NCBI GenBank assembly: GCA_003833135.1
Contig: QZLH01000263.1
Coordinates: 47,348-111,347, forward strand
From: Oehlia diaphana
Taxonomy: Eukaryota > Glomeromycota > Glomeromycetes > Glomerales > Glomeraceae
Length of the DNA stretch: 64,000 nt
Direction: 5' to 3'
Part shown: positions 1 through 15,135 of the stretch, in pieces
Layout of the letters: each line of letters starts with the position of its first letter
Numbering within the stretch: position 1 is the first letter of the stretch
The notes under the pieces: model-generated
Told to the model about the DNA's origin: nothing
The model's database searches: none
Seen by the model: only the letters and a program-made list of their open reading frames with translations
Position numbers and translations under genes: made by a program

Positions 1-754
1 GTTCCCAGTAAAAATCAAACTGATTTGGCTTCAGAATTAGAACGACGAAAGAAACGTGCTGAACGGTTTGGAGTAAAATTATCTGATGCTGATAAAAAAT
101 TACAGAGAGCAGCGCGATTTGGTACGACCGTTTCTAATCCATTGGACGCTCCTCTTACAGGTATTTATTGATTTTTGTTTTGGTCATTATTTAATAAATA
201 TTACTAATTATATTTGTTAAATCTGTATTAGCACCGAGAATTCCAAACCGAAAATCAGTGAGTTATATGAACCAAATATCCAAATATTTATAAATTAATT
301 AACATAATAATATTCTTTTTTTTTAAAAAAAAAAAATTTAGTCTATTGTCGAAGATGATGAAAAATTAAAAAAACGTGCAGAAAGATTTGGACTTGATAA
401 ATCCAATACATCAGCCGAGGATGAGAAGAAAAGAAAACGAGCAGAGAGGTTTGGTTTGGTAAGTTAATAAAATTTTAGTTCGAAAGATTGTCATTTTACT
501 TCATTAATTAAATGTTCATTCTTTTCTAGAATGCGTCATCAAATTCTGCTTCTATAGACAATCCATCGTCAACAACATCATCAAATTCCGAAACTAACGA
601 AGAAGAAAAAAAGAAAAGAAGAGCCGAACGCTTTTCTATTAATGATGTGAATATTGGTTTTCTATTACTAATTGTGTTCTTACAATTTAAATATTAATTT
701 ATTAAAATTTTTCAGACGAACGGAGAATCACCGAATAAGAAAGTGAAGACTTAA
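1..754 (+). CDS. THO1: THO1/SARNP-like mRNA export factor, 3' part
   Basis: This is the C-terminal part of a gene that starts before the window. Exons 1-160, 232-257, 342-458, 530-646 and 716-754 join in phase and end at TAA. The product has at least four spaced copies of a motif like KKRAERFG (KKRAERFGV, KKRAERFGL, RKRAERFGL, RRAERFSI) in a lysine- and glutamate-rich context, and ends in a short basic tail (KKVKT). This repeated RxxRFG pattern is typical of the C-terminal half of THO1/CIP29/SARNP, RNA-binding nuclear proteins that work with TREX in mRNA export. The usual N-terminal SAP domain would lie upstream and is not visible, so the family call rests on the repeat motif alone. Introns are 60-85 bp, and the second ends in a T-run/A-run junction just before TTTAG. 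Confidence 0.75.
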
Positions 755-1159
755 TAAAAGATTCGATTAACAGGATTAAATCGGGTAATGTTTAATTGTT
801 TGTTTAAAAGGATATATTAACTTCTTTTTTCTATATATACATATATATATATGTATAGGTTTGTCCAGATTTAAATTGCAGTGTATTTTATCGTTAGTTT
901 AATCGCAGTTTTTTCACTCCCCTTTTTTTTAATGCTATATTTTGCAATTGCCCGATTGTTGGCGATATTGGGCAAAATATTTTTATCTGGTTTGTCTACA
1001 TTATAGGGGAATACAAAATTAAATATGGCTTTTAAATATACATTTTTTTCTTTGCTGCTTAATAAATTTTTTTTATAATTATGAGTTGATAATGGGATGT
1101 TATAGAGATGGAGATCATTGCTTATTATACAGAAATCATAAAGTTTTTAATTTATTAAA

Positions 1160-2904
<1,745 letters not shown>

Positions 2905-3314
2905 TGCAGACTACGGAAAATGCTAGAAAATCAAATAAATCAAAAAACGAGCAGTGAAACAAAAAAACTCGAAAATTTTTTTTTATCAAAAAAAACTGGT
3001 TTCACAATGATGTGTTGCCGCTGACGCAACTTCGTGAATGATTGGCTATTGCCAACTTAATTTGGACAAGTTTATTCTGTAATGCAAATCAAAAATTTAA
3101 ACTAGTAAACATTGAATCTAAAAGCATTAAAACGTTCCTTTTAATTAAAGATTTGAAGTTATCATTAAAAATCTATTTATTAAATATATGCCCTTGCCAC
3201 GGCTTATTTGCCAACTCTTTCCCTAGTTCCTTCGATTATCAACGTATACGTTATTTTTGTGGCAATCGGAGGGCCAAAGATCACCAAAGTATCACTCACA
3301 TTTCACCTTCCATC
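2905..3314. promoter_or_regulatory. Shared upstream region of RPT4 and the ArfGAP gene
   Basis: These 410 bases separate two divergently transcribed genes, so both promoters and 5' leaders must lie here or in the neighbours' ends. I see A-runs close to the RPT4 start and a more mixed-composition stretch near 3190-3300, but no element I can name. A forward open stretch from 3042 runs into the ArfGAP exon in frame and could be leader; family N-termini support the ATG at 3315. Confidence 0.5.
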
Positions 3315-6300
3315 ATGGGTAATGTAAGTTCTTCCCTGGACGAACATCCAACCTTATACGTGAGGAATTCAAACCGATGTGAGTGGTTTAGTCGCTTATT
3401 GCTTTATTACTAAAGTAAAATGGATACATGACTGGCTTCTATTTAAATAAGACAATTGACGTTTTTGCTTATCTTGCGTCAATGACTTCTAAAGTTCACG
3501 TTACAGAAATCGCAGTATCAAATTCCGCCCATGACCCATACATAACATTTCCTATCACACAAAATGGTATTACCGCCGTCCCAAACACCTTAGATCTCTT
3601 AGAATTCATTCAAGACCCTAACGTTCAAACAATAAATACAAATAAATTTTTACTTAAACTGACAAAAGATAAAAAGCTAAAGTTAAAATTTAAATTTAAT
3701 ATTGGAGAGACCGATGGAAATAAAGCTGATGTTAGAGGCCTCACATTTATTAATGTTGCCAGCGAAAAAGAATTAGCAAGGATATTAACAGTCGAGTTCA
3801 ACGATGATCCTAATGTAAGCAGAGTCAATCAGAGATATTTTAATAGATTGATTAATTATTTAATGACCAGCTAATATACTTACTTATTTCATATTTCTCT
3901 TAAAGCTTCACAAACATCCCAATGTCACGCTCATAGGAAATTATGAATCAGACGGAATGATAAAGTTAGAGAAAGAGTGGACATGGGAGTGGTTACCACC
4001 ACATAATACGGATGAGATTCATCGTGGTTGGAGAAACCATTGTTGCGTAAGTTTAAGTTTATTAATTGTTTTGACGAATAAATAAATAGATCATACTAAA
4101 AAATAATTCCCTTTAGTTTGCCGAATATGATGCAAATGACAATAATTTTACTTTATTGGCATCTTTTACATTTTGGGTCGCAGGTGTGTAGATCATTTAG
4201 ATCAGTTTCAAGGAATAATATACTCTTTTATTTGATACTTTTAAACGAAATTTTTTTATAGATATACCGAGAATGCTTAGTCATCGAGCTTCAAAGAGTT
4301 CAGAATCAGTTGACGGTATACCATTTTTTTCAGGAACGTCATCCCTATTGCCATCGTCTCAATCTACACCATGGTCTTTTCGTAGCGTCAGACCTTCAAG
4401 CCCTGATAATGTATATCTTCCAGTACCGGGTATGTCTTCATACACGTCAGGAACGGCATCATCCGTTTCTAGTGGAGGTCGTCGTTCTTCAGATGACTTA
4501 ATGTATCAACATGAACCTGAAGATGGACCATTGTTTCGTGCAACTCTGACTGCATATGAAAAGAAAACAGGTTCATTAAAACACCATATTAAGCGTGTTT
4601 TAAAAGCAGCATCTGGTTCTCAAGAAATGCTTTTGGAATGTCATAAAACTGAAGATATTTTTTTATCTACCTTAAAGGCTGCGGCTGCCGCGCATCCCCA
4701 AGCATTTCAACCTGTGTTAGACAGTTATCTTGAAGAAGCATCAAAAAAGATTGCAACTTCCAAATTAAACCTTGCGAATCAAATGTCTGTACTTTTAATT
4801 GAGCCCCTTCGTAAGCTATACGAGAATGACATCAAAGTTGCAGATAGTAAAAAGAAAGAATTTGAGGATGAATCCCGTGATTATTATCAGTTCCTTTCCA
4901 AGTATTTGTCTTTAAAAGTTGACTCTGCAAAAGAAAAAAAGAAATTAGAATCAGATACTAAATATCAAAGCAAGCGTAAAACTTTTGAATTGAAAAGGTT
5001 TGATTATTATGCATTTATGCAGGACTTACATGGAGGACGAAAAGATCAAGAAATTCTTTATCATTTAACGAACTTTGCTGAAAAACAATTTGCATTCTTT
5101 CAACAAACCGCTCTTAATATTCAAAGCTTAAAACCAGGATTGGATAAATTGGCTGTAGATGTTGACGAAGCGACAAAAGAAATTCATTTAATGAGAAAAG
5201 AAAGAGAAGAAAGGCGTAGGACACTCGAAACTCGCACTACAACGGTAAATCCATTTACAAGTGAAAATTTTGGTGACATAGATTCAAATATTGGTAATAG
5301 TAGCAATACGAGTGATAATACGAGCGATAATGCAGAGAATACAGCTGCTAGTCCAGTTGGTTCTCCAAATATACCGCAAAATAAGTTCAAAGGAATTCGT
5401 GACTTAGAGCAGCATGATTCAGAATCTGCGTCAAATGCAGGTAGAAAGAAGGAGGGATTTTTGTTTGCTACATCACGAGTAACACATCACGGGACCGTTG
5501 ACCCAATCTCGAAGACAAGTTGGCATAAGTAAGCAAGTTCTTTTTTTTTTTTTTATTCAATTTTTTTTTTTAATAAAATTTTCATTTAAATAAATATAGA
5601 TATTGGTGTGTTTTGGCAGGTGGACAACTTTGTGAATATAGTAATTGGAAAAAACAATTTGCAACGCATAATGAACCAATAAATTTACGTTTCGCTACGG
5701 TGAGAGAAGCTAGAGGAACCGAAAGGCGGTTTTGTTTTGAGGTAGTTACACCCCAATATAGACGTATATATCAGGCAACTTCAGCTGAAGATATGTCTTC
5801 TTGGATGACGGTTATCTCTAATGCAATTGAAAGTCTTCTTAATGGAACAAGTAGTTGTCGTAATTTGGATCAAGTAATGACACAAGATTCAAATGGAACC
5901 GGAGCTGGCAAGTTATTTGCAAAGAAACCGATACAGAGAAGAGGAACATTACCTAGTTTGTCAGATAGAAGAAAAGTTGATATGAAAAAGGGTCAAATAT
6001 CATCTGTATCTGAAGAAGCATCTAAAAACAATAAATTAGAGGTTAATGAAAATGAAAAGCCTGTTAAAATTCTTGAAAGTGTTAAAGGTGCAGATGTATC
6101 TAATTTAAGTTGTGCAGACTGTGGAGCTCGCAAGACAGAATGGTGTTCTATTAATTTAGGAATTATATTATGTATAGGTAGATATAATTTTTTTTAATTA
6201 ATAACACTATTCGTTATATACTCTAACACGAAATATTTTTTATATATTCATAGAGTGCTCAGGAATTCATCGTAGCTTGGGAACACATATATCTAAAATA

Positions 6301-7347
6301 AGGTCACTAACCTTAGATACGAATTCATATACGCCTGATCTTATTAATTTAATTAAATCTATTGGTAATGCTCGATCTAATGCAATTTGGGAAGCAACAC
6401 TTGAGCAGCGGCAAACGGGTCAACAAAATGGTACACTGGCAATTCCGCCTCCAAAAATTGAAGAACCTCCCCCCGTACCGCCAAAAAATGATGATGCAAC
6501 CACACCTGTAACAGATTCTGATTGGGAAGATCTTATTAACATGATTTCACCGTCAAATCGCGGTTCGTCATTGTCACCATCACCATCACCATCACCTACT
6601 CCTTCGTTGACATCTATGCCCGCGCCACCAGTTAAAAAGTATAAAGGGATGACAAAGCCAAATAGTTCCGACTCTCGTGATACCAAACAAAAATTTATTA
6701 CTGCCAAATACGTTGATAGGGCTTTTGTTGACTTTTCACTTGTTGATGACGATAAAAGTGCTACAGATATTCTTTTTGATGCAGTGAAATCTAATGATTT
6801 GTCTTTGGCGATGCAAGCTATCGCGTTGAAGGCAGATGTGAATGCAGCTCGCAGATTTGAAGTAGCTGATGATCATGGATTGAAAACCCCATTATTATTA
6901 GCATTACTCCACATTGATCCTGCAAAGGTGACCAACGACGAAGGAAAGTTATTATTTCCAATGGCAGAATTATTATTACAAAATGGAGCATATGTAGAAA
7001 ATGTTTTATTTGATAATTTAGAAGATATGCTTGGTGTAACAACAACAACGCCCACAGTTCGAAATTCACCAAAAAGTGTTGGGGCTTGGGCAGCTGAAAT
7101 TGTTAGTGATATGAAAAAATCGGGGAAAACTGTGTTTGATGTAGTTCAAGCTAGCGGAAATAATGCAGCTATAAGATATCTTACACCGAAAGTCCTTGCA
7201 AGAGGAACTCCACCCAATGTTGGAGCCTCATCTTCTGTAACTACAACAAGTACAGGTGGTTTAGTTGGCGGTGCTGTTGTAGAAAAGAAACATTCATCCA
7301 ACTTAGGTCGATCTTTATCAATAACAGTTAAAAATGTTATCTCATGA
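3315..7347 (+). CDS. BAR-PH-ArfGAP-ankyrin Arf GTPase-activating protein (Csx2/ACAP type)
   Basis: Seven exons (3315-3378, 3495-3814, 3906-4046, 4117-4183, 4262-5528, 5600-6177, 6254-7347) join in phase to about 1176 residues. The protein should stimulate GTP hydrolysis on Arf at curved membranes. Order of parts: a fungal-specific N-terminal region (about 1-200) with the motif TWEWLPP; a serine-rich linker; a BAR-like coiled-coil region (about 290-510); a PH domain starting SWHKYWCVLAGG (about 615-700); an ArfGAP zinc finger spaced C-x2-C-x16-C-x2-C (CADC...CIEC) followed by GIHRSLGTHISKIRSLTLD, which contains the catalytic arginine; a proline/serine-rich linker; and weak ankyrin-like repeats near the C-terminus (DILFDAVKSNDL, MAELLLQNGAYVE). 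The zinc finger is split by an intron directly before ECSGIHR. All key residues are present, so it should be active. The order matches yeast and filamentous-fungal Csx2/Cnt6-type proteins. Confidence 0.93.
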
Positions 7348-8007
7348 CTGGATCATGATAAACCATATTATAAATTCTCTTTTTTTGGATTGTAAATCTT
7401 TTTTCTTTATAATTTATTTAAATTAATTTTTATAAATATATATATATTATGAACTTATCACTTATATAAGCATTTGTATTAAAAAAAAAAAATTTTTTTT
7501 ATTTAGTTAATAGAGCGTATTTGGTCTTTATTATTATATACTTTTATCTTTTCATGTATATTAAGAACTTAAGATTTATTATTATTATTATTATTTTTTT
7601 TTTATAAAAAAAAAAAAATTCTTATATATAATTTAATGGGAACTATATTATAGGAGGAATATTTTTAATTGTATTTATATTAGTTATCTAGAAGTGGTGG
7701 GTTTTTTCTACATAATAACAAAATATGTCAATTAGTATAAAGTAAACAATTATTACAATTATTATTTATCATTATTATTCAAATATCCCGTTGTATATCC
7801 TGTAATGTTTTGGGATGAAATTTAAAATAAATTATAATAATCAAATCATCAATTTTTTTTTTTACTTAAAAATTTTGTCTTGCCTAATTGGATACACAAT
7901 AATGATGAAAAGATAACGTGATAAATTAAGTATACATAATACATGTATGATATCGATTGATTATCACAAATCACCCAAACTTTTTTCTTCATATTCTTAT
8001 ATAAATT
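7348..8007. other. Gene-free AT-rich spacer
   Basis: The spacer holds the 3' end of the ArfGAP transcript and the promoter of the next gene. It contains long A/T runs, including a TTATTATTATTATT stretch near 7578 followed by T and A runs. I see no coding region, RNA gene or repeat family in it. Confidence 0.5.
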
Positions 8008-9443
8008 ATGTTTCAACAAATAATTAGAAAGCATCATTTAGGTATAATTAATTATTTTTTTAAACATTATATATTTATTATACATTTATATTAAAGTTTA
8101 GTGTTTCTTTTCTTTTTTTTTTAATATGAAATATTATAGGAAATATATTAAAAGTTATATTTCGTACAACAATATTGAACAAAAAAAGAGGATATATTAC
8201 TGCTAGTTCTTCAGCTCGAGTTTTACCTGATAATATAGAGATAGAAGAACATCGTCAATTAGAAACTGAGAATACATTAACAATTGATGATGATAATTTA
8301 ATGAACCTACAGAATCATTCTGAACCAGATAATGAAACATCCGATGAATGGAATTTCTTATTTGAAGTCGTAGTTGAAGAAAAAGAGGATCATAATAAAA
8401 ATAATGATGATGATGATAATAATAATGATAATGATAATGATAATAATTATGATAATTATAAAGTTAATAAAAAACGAGAACTACCTACATCAATTTCATC
8501 TATAAAACAACAATCAAATTTCAATCGAAATGATCAAAACCAATTTATTTCTTATGAAAAAGATGGGGATGCTTTTCGTAAAATTTTTCGTTCACTTCTT
8601 GATAATAAAACTAATGAACAGATGAAAAATTCGAAATTAAAAGAAAAGGAAAAATCAAAATCTCGACAAAAATTATTAACTATTGAAAAACATTTAATTG
8701 ATTTAATGAATCGAAGTGGAGAACGAAAATTAAAACAAGAAAAAGAAAAAGTAAAAGAAAAAGAAAAAGAAAATCAATGGATTAAAGAACATTTTGATTC
8801 AATACCAAATGATTCGAATATTACAACAACATCATCATCATTAACAAATTTATTTAATGAAACAGACTCATCATCAATTAAAATGAATGATGAATTATTA
8901 TTAAAATGTGAAACAAAGAAACAATTACAAGATTTTGTTACAAAACATATTTTTGGAATTGAAAATGACGATAATAATAAAAAACCTTCTTCTTCTTCTG
9001 ATACTTTTGATTCTTCTAATTCAAAACTTGTAGTAGATGATTTTAATAGACCATTTCCTTTCAAGTATGCAAATTTATTAAAACAATCAATTTTAGCATG
9101 TAAAAAATTTAAAGATCCTTATTTAGCTTTATCAATATTTGAACAAGTAAAAAGAAGAGGTTCATTATCTTATCAATTAGGTTGTACTACTAAAGTATAT
9201 AATCAAATTATATTAATTAGATGGGAATTTTGGAAAGATTTAAAAGGTATCGAAAATTTATTAAATGAAATGATTGATAATAAAATTTCATTTGATAAAG
9301 AAACTTCTGATATTATTGTTAGTATTGAATTAGAAGTTATTTCTCATAATAATTTAAAAAGATGGGATTCATTTGATAAGAAATCTTATAATAGCATTAT
9401 AAAATTATTTGAAAATAAAGAGTATAAATTTCAAACTTTGTAA
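8008..9443 (+). CDS. Mtf2-like mitochondrial RNA-metabolism protein
   Basis: Two exons (8008-8041 and 8140-9443) give about 445 residues. The large exon has no ATG at its 5' end; a short first exon starting MFQQIIRKHHL joins in phase across a GTATAA...TATAG intron and supplies a basic, non-acidic N-terminus (LKVIFRTTILNKKRGYITASSSAR) that looks like a mitochondrial targeting peptide. The middle is low-complexity, rich in Asp, Asn and Lys. The conserved part is C-terminal (about 290-430): KYANLLKQSILACKKF, DPYLALSIFEQVKRRG, LGCTTKVYNQIILIRW and FWKDLKGIENLLNEM, which I recognise as the Mtf2-like C-terminal domain of fungal proteins linked to mitochondrial transcript processing and translation. 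The region is helical and resembles a divergent PPR-like repeat. The domain call is good; the exact molecular role is inference. Confidence 0.78.
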
Positions 9444-9553
9444 TGATTATCTAGAATTTTTGAAGATCAGTTACACAAAAGCTAATAAATTTGGTATAAA
9501 AATTTTTTCGAATTTTTTCTCTTTGCGCTTTTTTTTTTAAAATTAATAATATA

Positions 9554-10103
9554 ATGACTACAAATGCAACAGATCGACACCCTTTTCTTTCAAATGTACC
9601 TTTTAAAGATGAAACACCTTTACCAGATGATATACCAAAAGTAGAGGAAGTTGGGGCAACTTCGGCCCCTTTAAAATCCGCTTCTTTTTTTATTGGTGCT
9701 TATTGTAAGGATTTTAATGATGATTTTATGCTTTGTAAAAATGAAAATAATGATCCAAAACATTGTTTAAAGGAAGGTAGAAAGGTTACAAGATGTACTA
9801 TTGAATTGTAAGTAGATAATTTTAAAAAAAAATAAAGGCGAGAATTTACCTTTGACATAATGTTGATAGGATACTATACATAATTTTACAATCATAACTT
9901 CTATTTATATTTTCATTTATTTTAGGCTTCGTAAATTACGTGAAAACTGTGGTAAAGAATTTGATGCTCATTGGCAATGTTTAGATAGAAGTAATCAAGA
10001 ATATTATCAATGTAGACCACAAGAAAGAACATTTAATAACTGTGTTTTTAACGCGTTGGTAAATCATCTTTATTTACTCTTCCTAATAAATTTTATAATT
10101 TCT

Positions 10104-10182
<79 letters not shown>

Positions 10183-10276
10183 TAATCTTATATTGCAGAA
10201 TTTGGAAAAAATTATTCCTGGAACTCCTCAAGGAAAACCTCCAATTCATCTTAAAGAAAAACCTGTTTTTAAATAA
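9554..10276 (+). CDS. NADH:ubiquinone oxidoreductase subunit NDUFA8 (complex I, CHCH protein)
   Basis: Three exons (9554-9807, 9926-10058, 10199-10276) give 154 residues. The product is the accessory complex I subunit NDUFA8/PGIV, an intermembrane-space protein held by disulfides. It has paired CX9C motifs: CKDFNDDFMLC then CLKEGRKVTRC, and CGKEFDAHWQC followed by CRPQERTFNNC. No cleavable presequence is expected, because such proteins are trapped in the intermembrane space by oxidative folding, and none is seen. The N-terminal HPFLSNVPFKDETPLP and the proline-rich C-terminal PGTPQGKPP also match the family. It starts 110 bp after the Mtf2-like stop, on the same strand. The second intron is mostly long T and A runs. 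Confidence 0.93.
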
Positions 10277-11251
<975 letters not shown>

Positions 11252-14200
11252 TCAATATTTATCACCACCACCAACACTTTCATTTTTCCTCTCACCTTCC
11301 ACATCACCTTGTCGCCTTGGAGGATATCGTGGCGATGTTATCTTTTCATTATTACCACTACTCAAGTTTGAACTTACGCCATTATTCTTGCTACTGTTAC
11401 CTCCGTTACCGTGATCTGAACCATAAGATCCTCGGTTTTGTGAATATGATTGTGAATGATCAAAAGATGACTGAGATGTTTGTGTTCGTGGTGGTGATTT
11501 TAACTGCTGTGAACTTGAAGTCGAAGTATTATGTAATGAAGAAGTGGACGTGGCTGGATGATATGGAGGAATTGAGTTACCACCACTAGAACTCGCCATA
11601 TGTAATAAAGGAGGAGGCAGAGTTCGAGATGCCGTTGTGATAACTGGCATACCTGAATATGACGATGCTTGTGATGTTGATGCTGAACCGGGATTTGAAG
11701 AAACGCTTGAATTACCAGGAGGTTCGGTATAAGCCGAACGACGCGCGGGATCATATGCATTGTATTCGACATTACGGCTTTCTTGTCTTACTGATTCTGT
11801 TGTTGATGATGATGAAGTTACCGGGATACGCCCATCCTGTGGTGGTGGTTGTGAGGATAATTGCGACTTATTGATAGGACTACTACTAGAACCATATGGA
11901 GGCATTTCATGTGGTGGCGGATATCCCATATCATATGGAGGTCTATACATATCATGTCTCATGTATTCATGTGGACGGTGATAAATATGTGCAAATGCAG
12001 AAGGTGGTCCACCATACATTCTTGGTGGAGTAACAGCATTCTGTTCAGTATTCGATTGACTCGGTTGAGATGATTGAGAAGATTGTTGCTGTTGTTGTTC
12101 AGTTGATAGTAAATCCTGAATTGGTATTTTATTTTGTGGGTTACTAGGATCACCGGTTAATGAAGGATCAACTGGTGTAGAATAATCTTGTTTTGGTGGT
12201 GGAGGTCCCATTGGATGTCCATATGGAGGAGCATAATAATCATGTGGAGGAGGATAATACATTGGATGACCATGACCACGAGGTGGAGGAGGTGGGGTTA
12301 CAGGACCACTTCCACGATAAGGAGATGATGATGATTCTAAACCAGGGTCCCTTGATTGTGAACGTTCACCATAATGCGACCAAGGTCCACCTCGTTGAGG
12401 TGGATAAGGACTTGATGGATCATATCCATATGGTGGTGGTGGTCTAACAGCTCCGGGAGATTCACTTGCAGGATGTGGAACTCTTGGAGATGTATCATAA
12501 TATCCTGGTGTAGGTTGTCCTGGGTACATTGGTGGTCTACCATAAGCTGGAGGAGGATATGGATAACGATGATGATCAGCGCTATCAGGTAATGGAGGAG
12601 GAGGATGTGGATAATAATATGGATGATAACCATATCTTCTATCATATGGATCATAATATGGTGGTGGATAATGAGGATCCGCCAAATATTCTGGACGATC
12701 ATGCCATGGATGAGGTCGGGGTGGAGGATATCCTGCCGGACCATAGATTGTCGCATTAGGATCATAATGTGCCATATGTGGTGGAATATGATCGTATGGA
12801 ACTCGACGTGGTGACGAAGGGCTTCTACTGTTATGATCCTTTCGTTTATCATAAGAGCTTGATGGAGCTGGTTCAGAACTTAATTTTGAACGTGAATCAT
12901 CAGCAGTTGGTGTACGTTCATGCATATCTACATCGGATGATTCGCCACTCTCATTATCCTCCCGTTTACCATCACCACGTTGACGTTTCAATCTATTACC
13001 CATTGATTGATCGATCAATTCTAATTCTTTTCTATCGCGTTTTGCCAACCGTCTACATAGGTTGTACAACAAATTTTTTAAAAAAGAAGAAAATAATAAT
13101 AAAAAAAAAAAATAATAAAATAGTAAAATGTTAATATAAACAGCAATATAAAAAAAATGTAATTTAATAATATAAATAATAATGTTAAAAAAAAAAAAAA
13201 AAATCTCTATTTCTTATTTTTTAATTTTTATTTTATACATATACATATACATATATATATATATATTCTCTGGTTGAATGTTGATACGAATCGCCACATT
13301 ATAAACCCACAAATAACCTTCGTATTCTGATTTCTTTCCTTATTCGGATTTTTAAACCTTGATCAGCAAAAGATCTTGATAAAAATGTAGATTCTGCATA
13401 AACAAAAAAAAAAAAAAAAGTTTAAATTTAATGTGTCTAAAAAAACGTGTCGAATATTTTGAGACAAACCTTCCATGCCGGGAAACCTTTTCGCCGAATA
13501 CACTATAAAGATATCAGAAAAGATTGACTTGCAGTGATAAACTTCTCTTCTATATAAGAGATAATTAAGTTATTAAATTGATAGAATAGAATAATCTTAA
13601 AAAATTTAAACATACCCGATTATTTCAAAAAGACTAAGTTTAAGACGATAAGTTCCCTCCATACGTACAGAGAGATCCGGAAATACGAAAAATCCCGCAT
13701 CTGAATTGTCAATATCTTTGAGATGATATAACGATGAAACGACAGATCCTGTTGTAGAACGTGTCTTTCCATCTCTTAATAAATGTAATTCTTCATCTGT
13801 ATCAGGTGCCACCAGGGACGCGTACATGAAGAAATATGGATTTTGGAGAAAAGAACTAAAGTAAAATATTTAACTAAACTTTTTTTTTTACGCAGTAAAA
13901 ATATCACGAGATAATAAGTCATGTGATACGATACCTTTTCTCTGATTGTGGTAAACTTGCATCATAGACTTTAAGTTGTATTATTGGTGGTGGATCGATG
14001 GGACGTCTATCGGCTGTTATTTTAAAATGAAATAAATTATAATTAATATCGTAGAACAAACGGGGTATGGTACATTTTCTCCATATAATAAAGTTCATCA
14101 ATCTCAACTATAGAAAACCAAATGAAGACATGATTTGAAACACGTATACACTACTACTATATTGAAACATTACTGTATATAATCGGAATAGAAAATAAAA

Positions 14201-14724
14201 GCATGCTTTTTTTTGTGATTATTTCAACAATTAATGACAAATTCCCATAAAAGTTATAAGTAGATCAAATAATTCTTATGGAGATCGTCCCACTTAGTGA
14301 CAACTACATTGCGTTACTGCATAACTTAAAATTTTTTTTACTATCACCACGAAGTTTTGAAGATCCAAATTTGGTAATGATATATACCATGATATACCAT
14401 GATAGCTTACCTTTTTCACCTATACCACACATCCTTGATTGTTTTGGTTGTTGCCTTAGAATAAGTTCATATTGTCTAAAAACATCAACAAAATATGATT
14501 TTAGAAAAGATAGGTTTTTTTTTTTTTGAATTCGAAAATAAATGTATCAAAAAGAAAAGGAATTGAATTATTTGTTACTATAATAAAATTTACGTTCTTT
14601 TATCATTTGAATGTTTGTGGTAATTGAAACCACAAGTAACAATATAAAGTAATGCTTACATCTCTTGACGTTCATCTCTACGTTGTCGTACTTGTGCAAA
14701 TTGATAAGATACAATATCGTCCAT
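11252..14724 (-). CDS. Velvet-domain regulator with long Pro/Tyr-rich tail
   Basis: Seven exons (14660-14724, 14411-14475, 13935-14013, 13616-13855, 13470-13546, 13318-13393, 11252-13052) join in phase to about 800 residues. The velvet domain (about 20-205) is complete: YELILRQQPKQSRMCGIGEK, DRRPIDPPPIIQLKVYD, NPYFFMYASLVAP, DAGFFVFPDLSVRMEGTYRL, then VYHCKSIFSDIFIVYSAKRF and ESTFLSRSFADQGLKIRIRK. Velvet proteins are fungal NF-kB-fold DNA-binding dimers controlling spore development, secondary metabolism and dimorphism. After the domain comes a basic cluster (NRLKRQRGDGKRED, probable nuclear signal) and about 550 residues of low complexity rich in Pro, Tyr, Gly, His, Ser and Gln. The domain is VosA/VelC/Ryp-like, but I cannot assign a subfamily with confidence. 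Upstream of the start is about 4.8 kb without genes, suggesting a large regulatory region. Confidence 0.93.
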
Positions 14725-15097
14725 TTTATTAAAAAAAAAGCTATTTTCTTTTTAAGTATAAAGAGAAAAGAAAGAACAAAAATGGGAAAAAGGTTTCAAG
14801 AAAAAAAAAAAAAAAAAAAAAAAAAAACGGCGCGCAAAAAAAAAAAATTTTTTTCTCCAACTCTTAAAGTTTTTTTTTTAGTTCATATAAGTTATCAAAG
14901 GAAATAACTATATATATAAAACACATAGAATAGGAATTAATAATATTTTATTGAGTGGTGTATTTATATTTTATCATATTTATTGAAAAAAAAAAAAATC
15001 TTCACACTTTGATAATGGAATAGCATAAAGAAGAAGAAAAAATCGAACCTTGGTCGCGGAGAAGTTGAAATAATGGAGTAATTAAATCTTCTTTGAT

Positions 15098-15135
<38 letters not shown>

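Noticed and set aside
3042..3314. In-frame upstream extension of the ArfGAP protein
   Set aside because: The frame stays open, but the MGNVSSSLDEHPTLYVRN start fits the family and the upstream residues are not conserved-looking; it also overlaps the shared promoter.
11317..13134. Several plus-strand and other minus-strand frames across the velvet tail
   Set aside because: They are shadows caused by the biased, repetitive codons of the Pro/Tyr/Gly-rich tail exon; none resembles a protein family.
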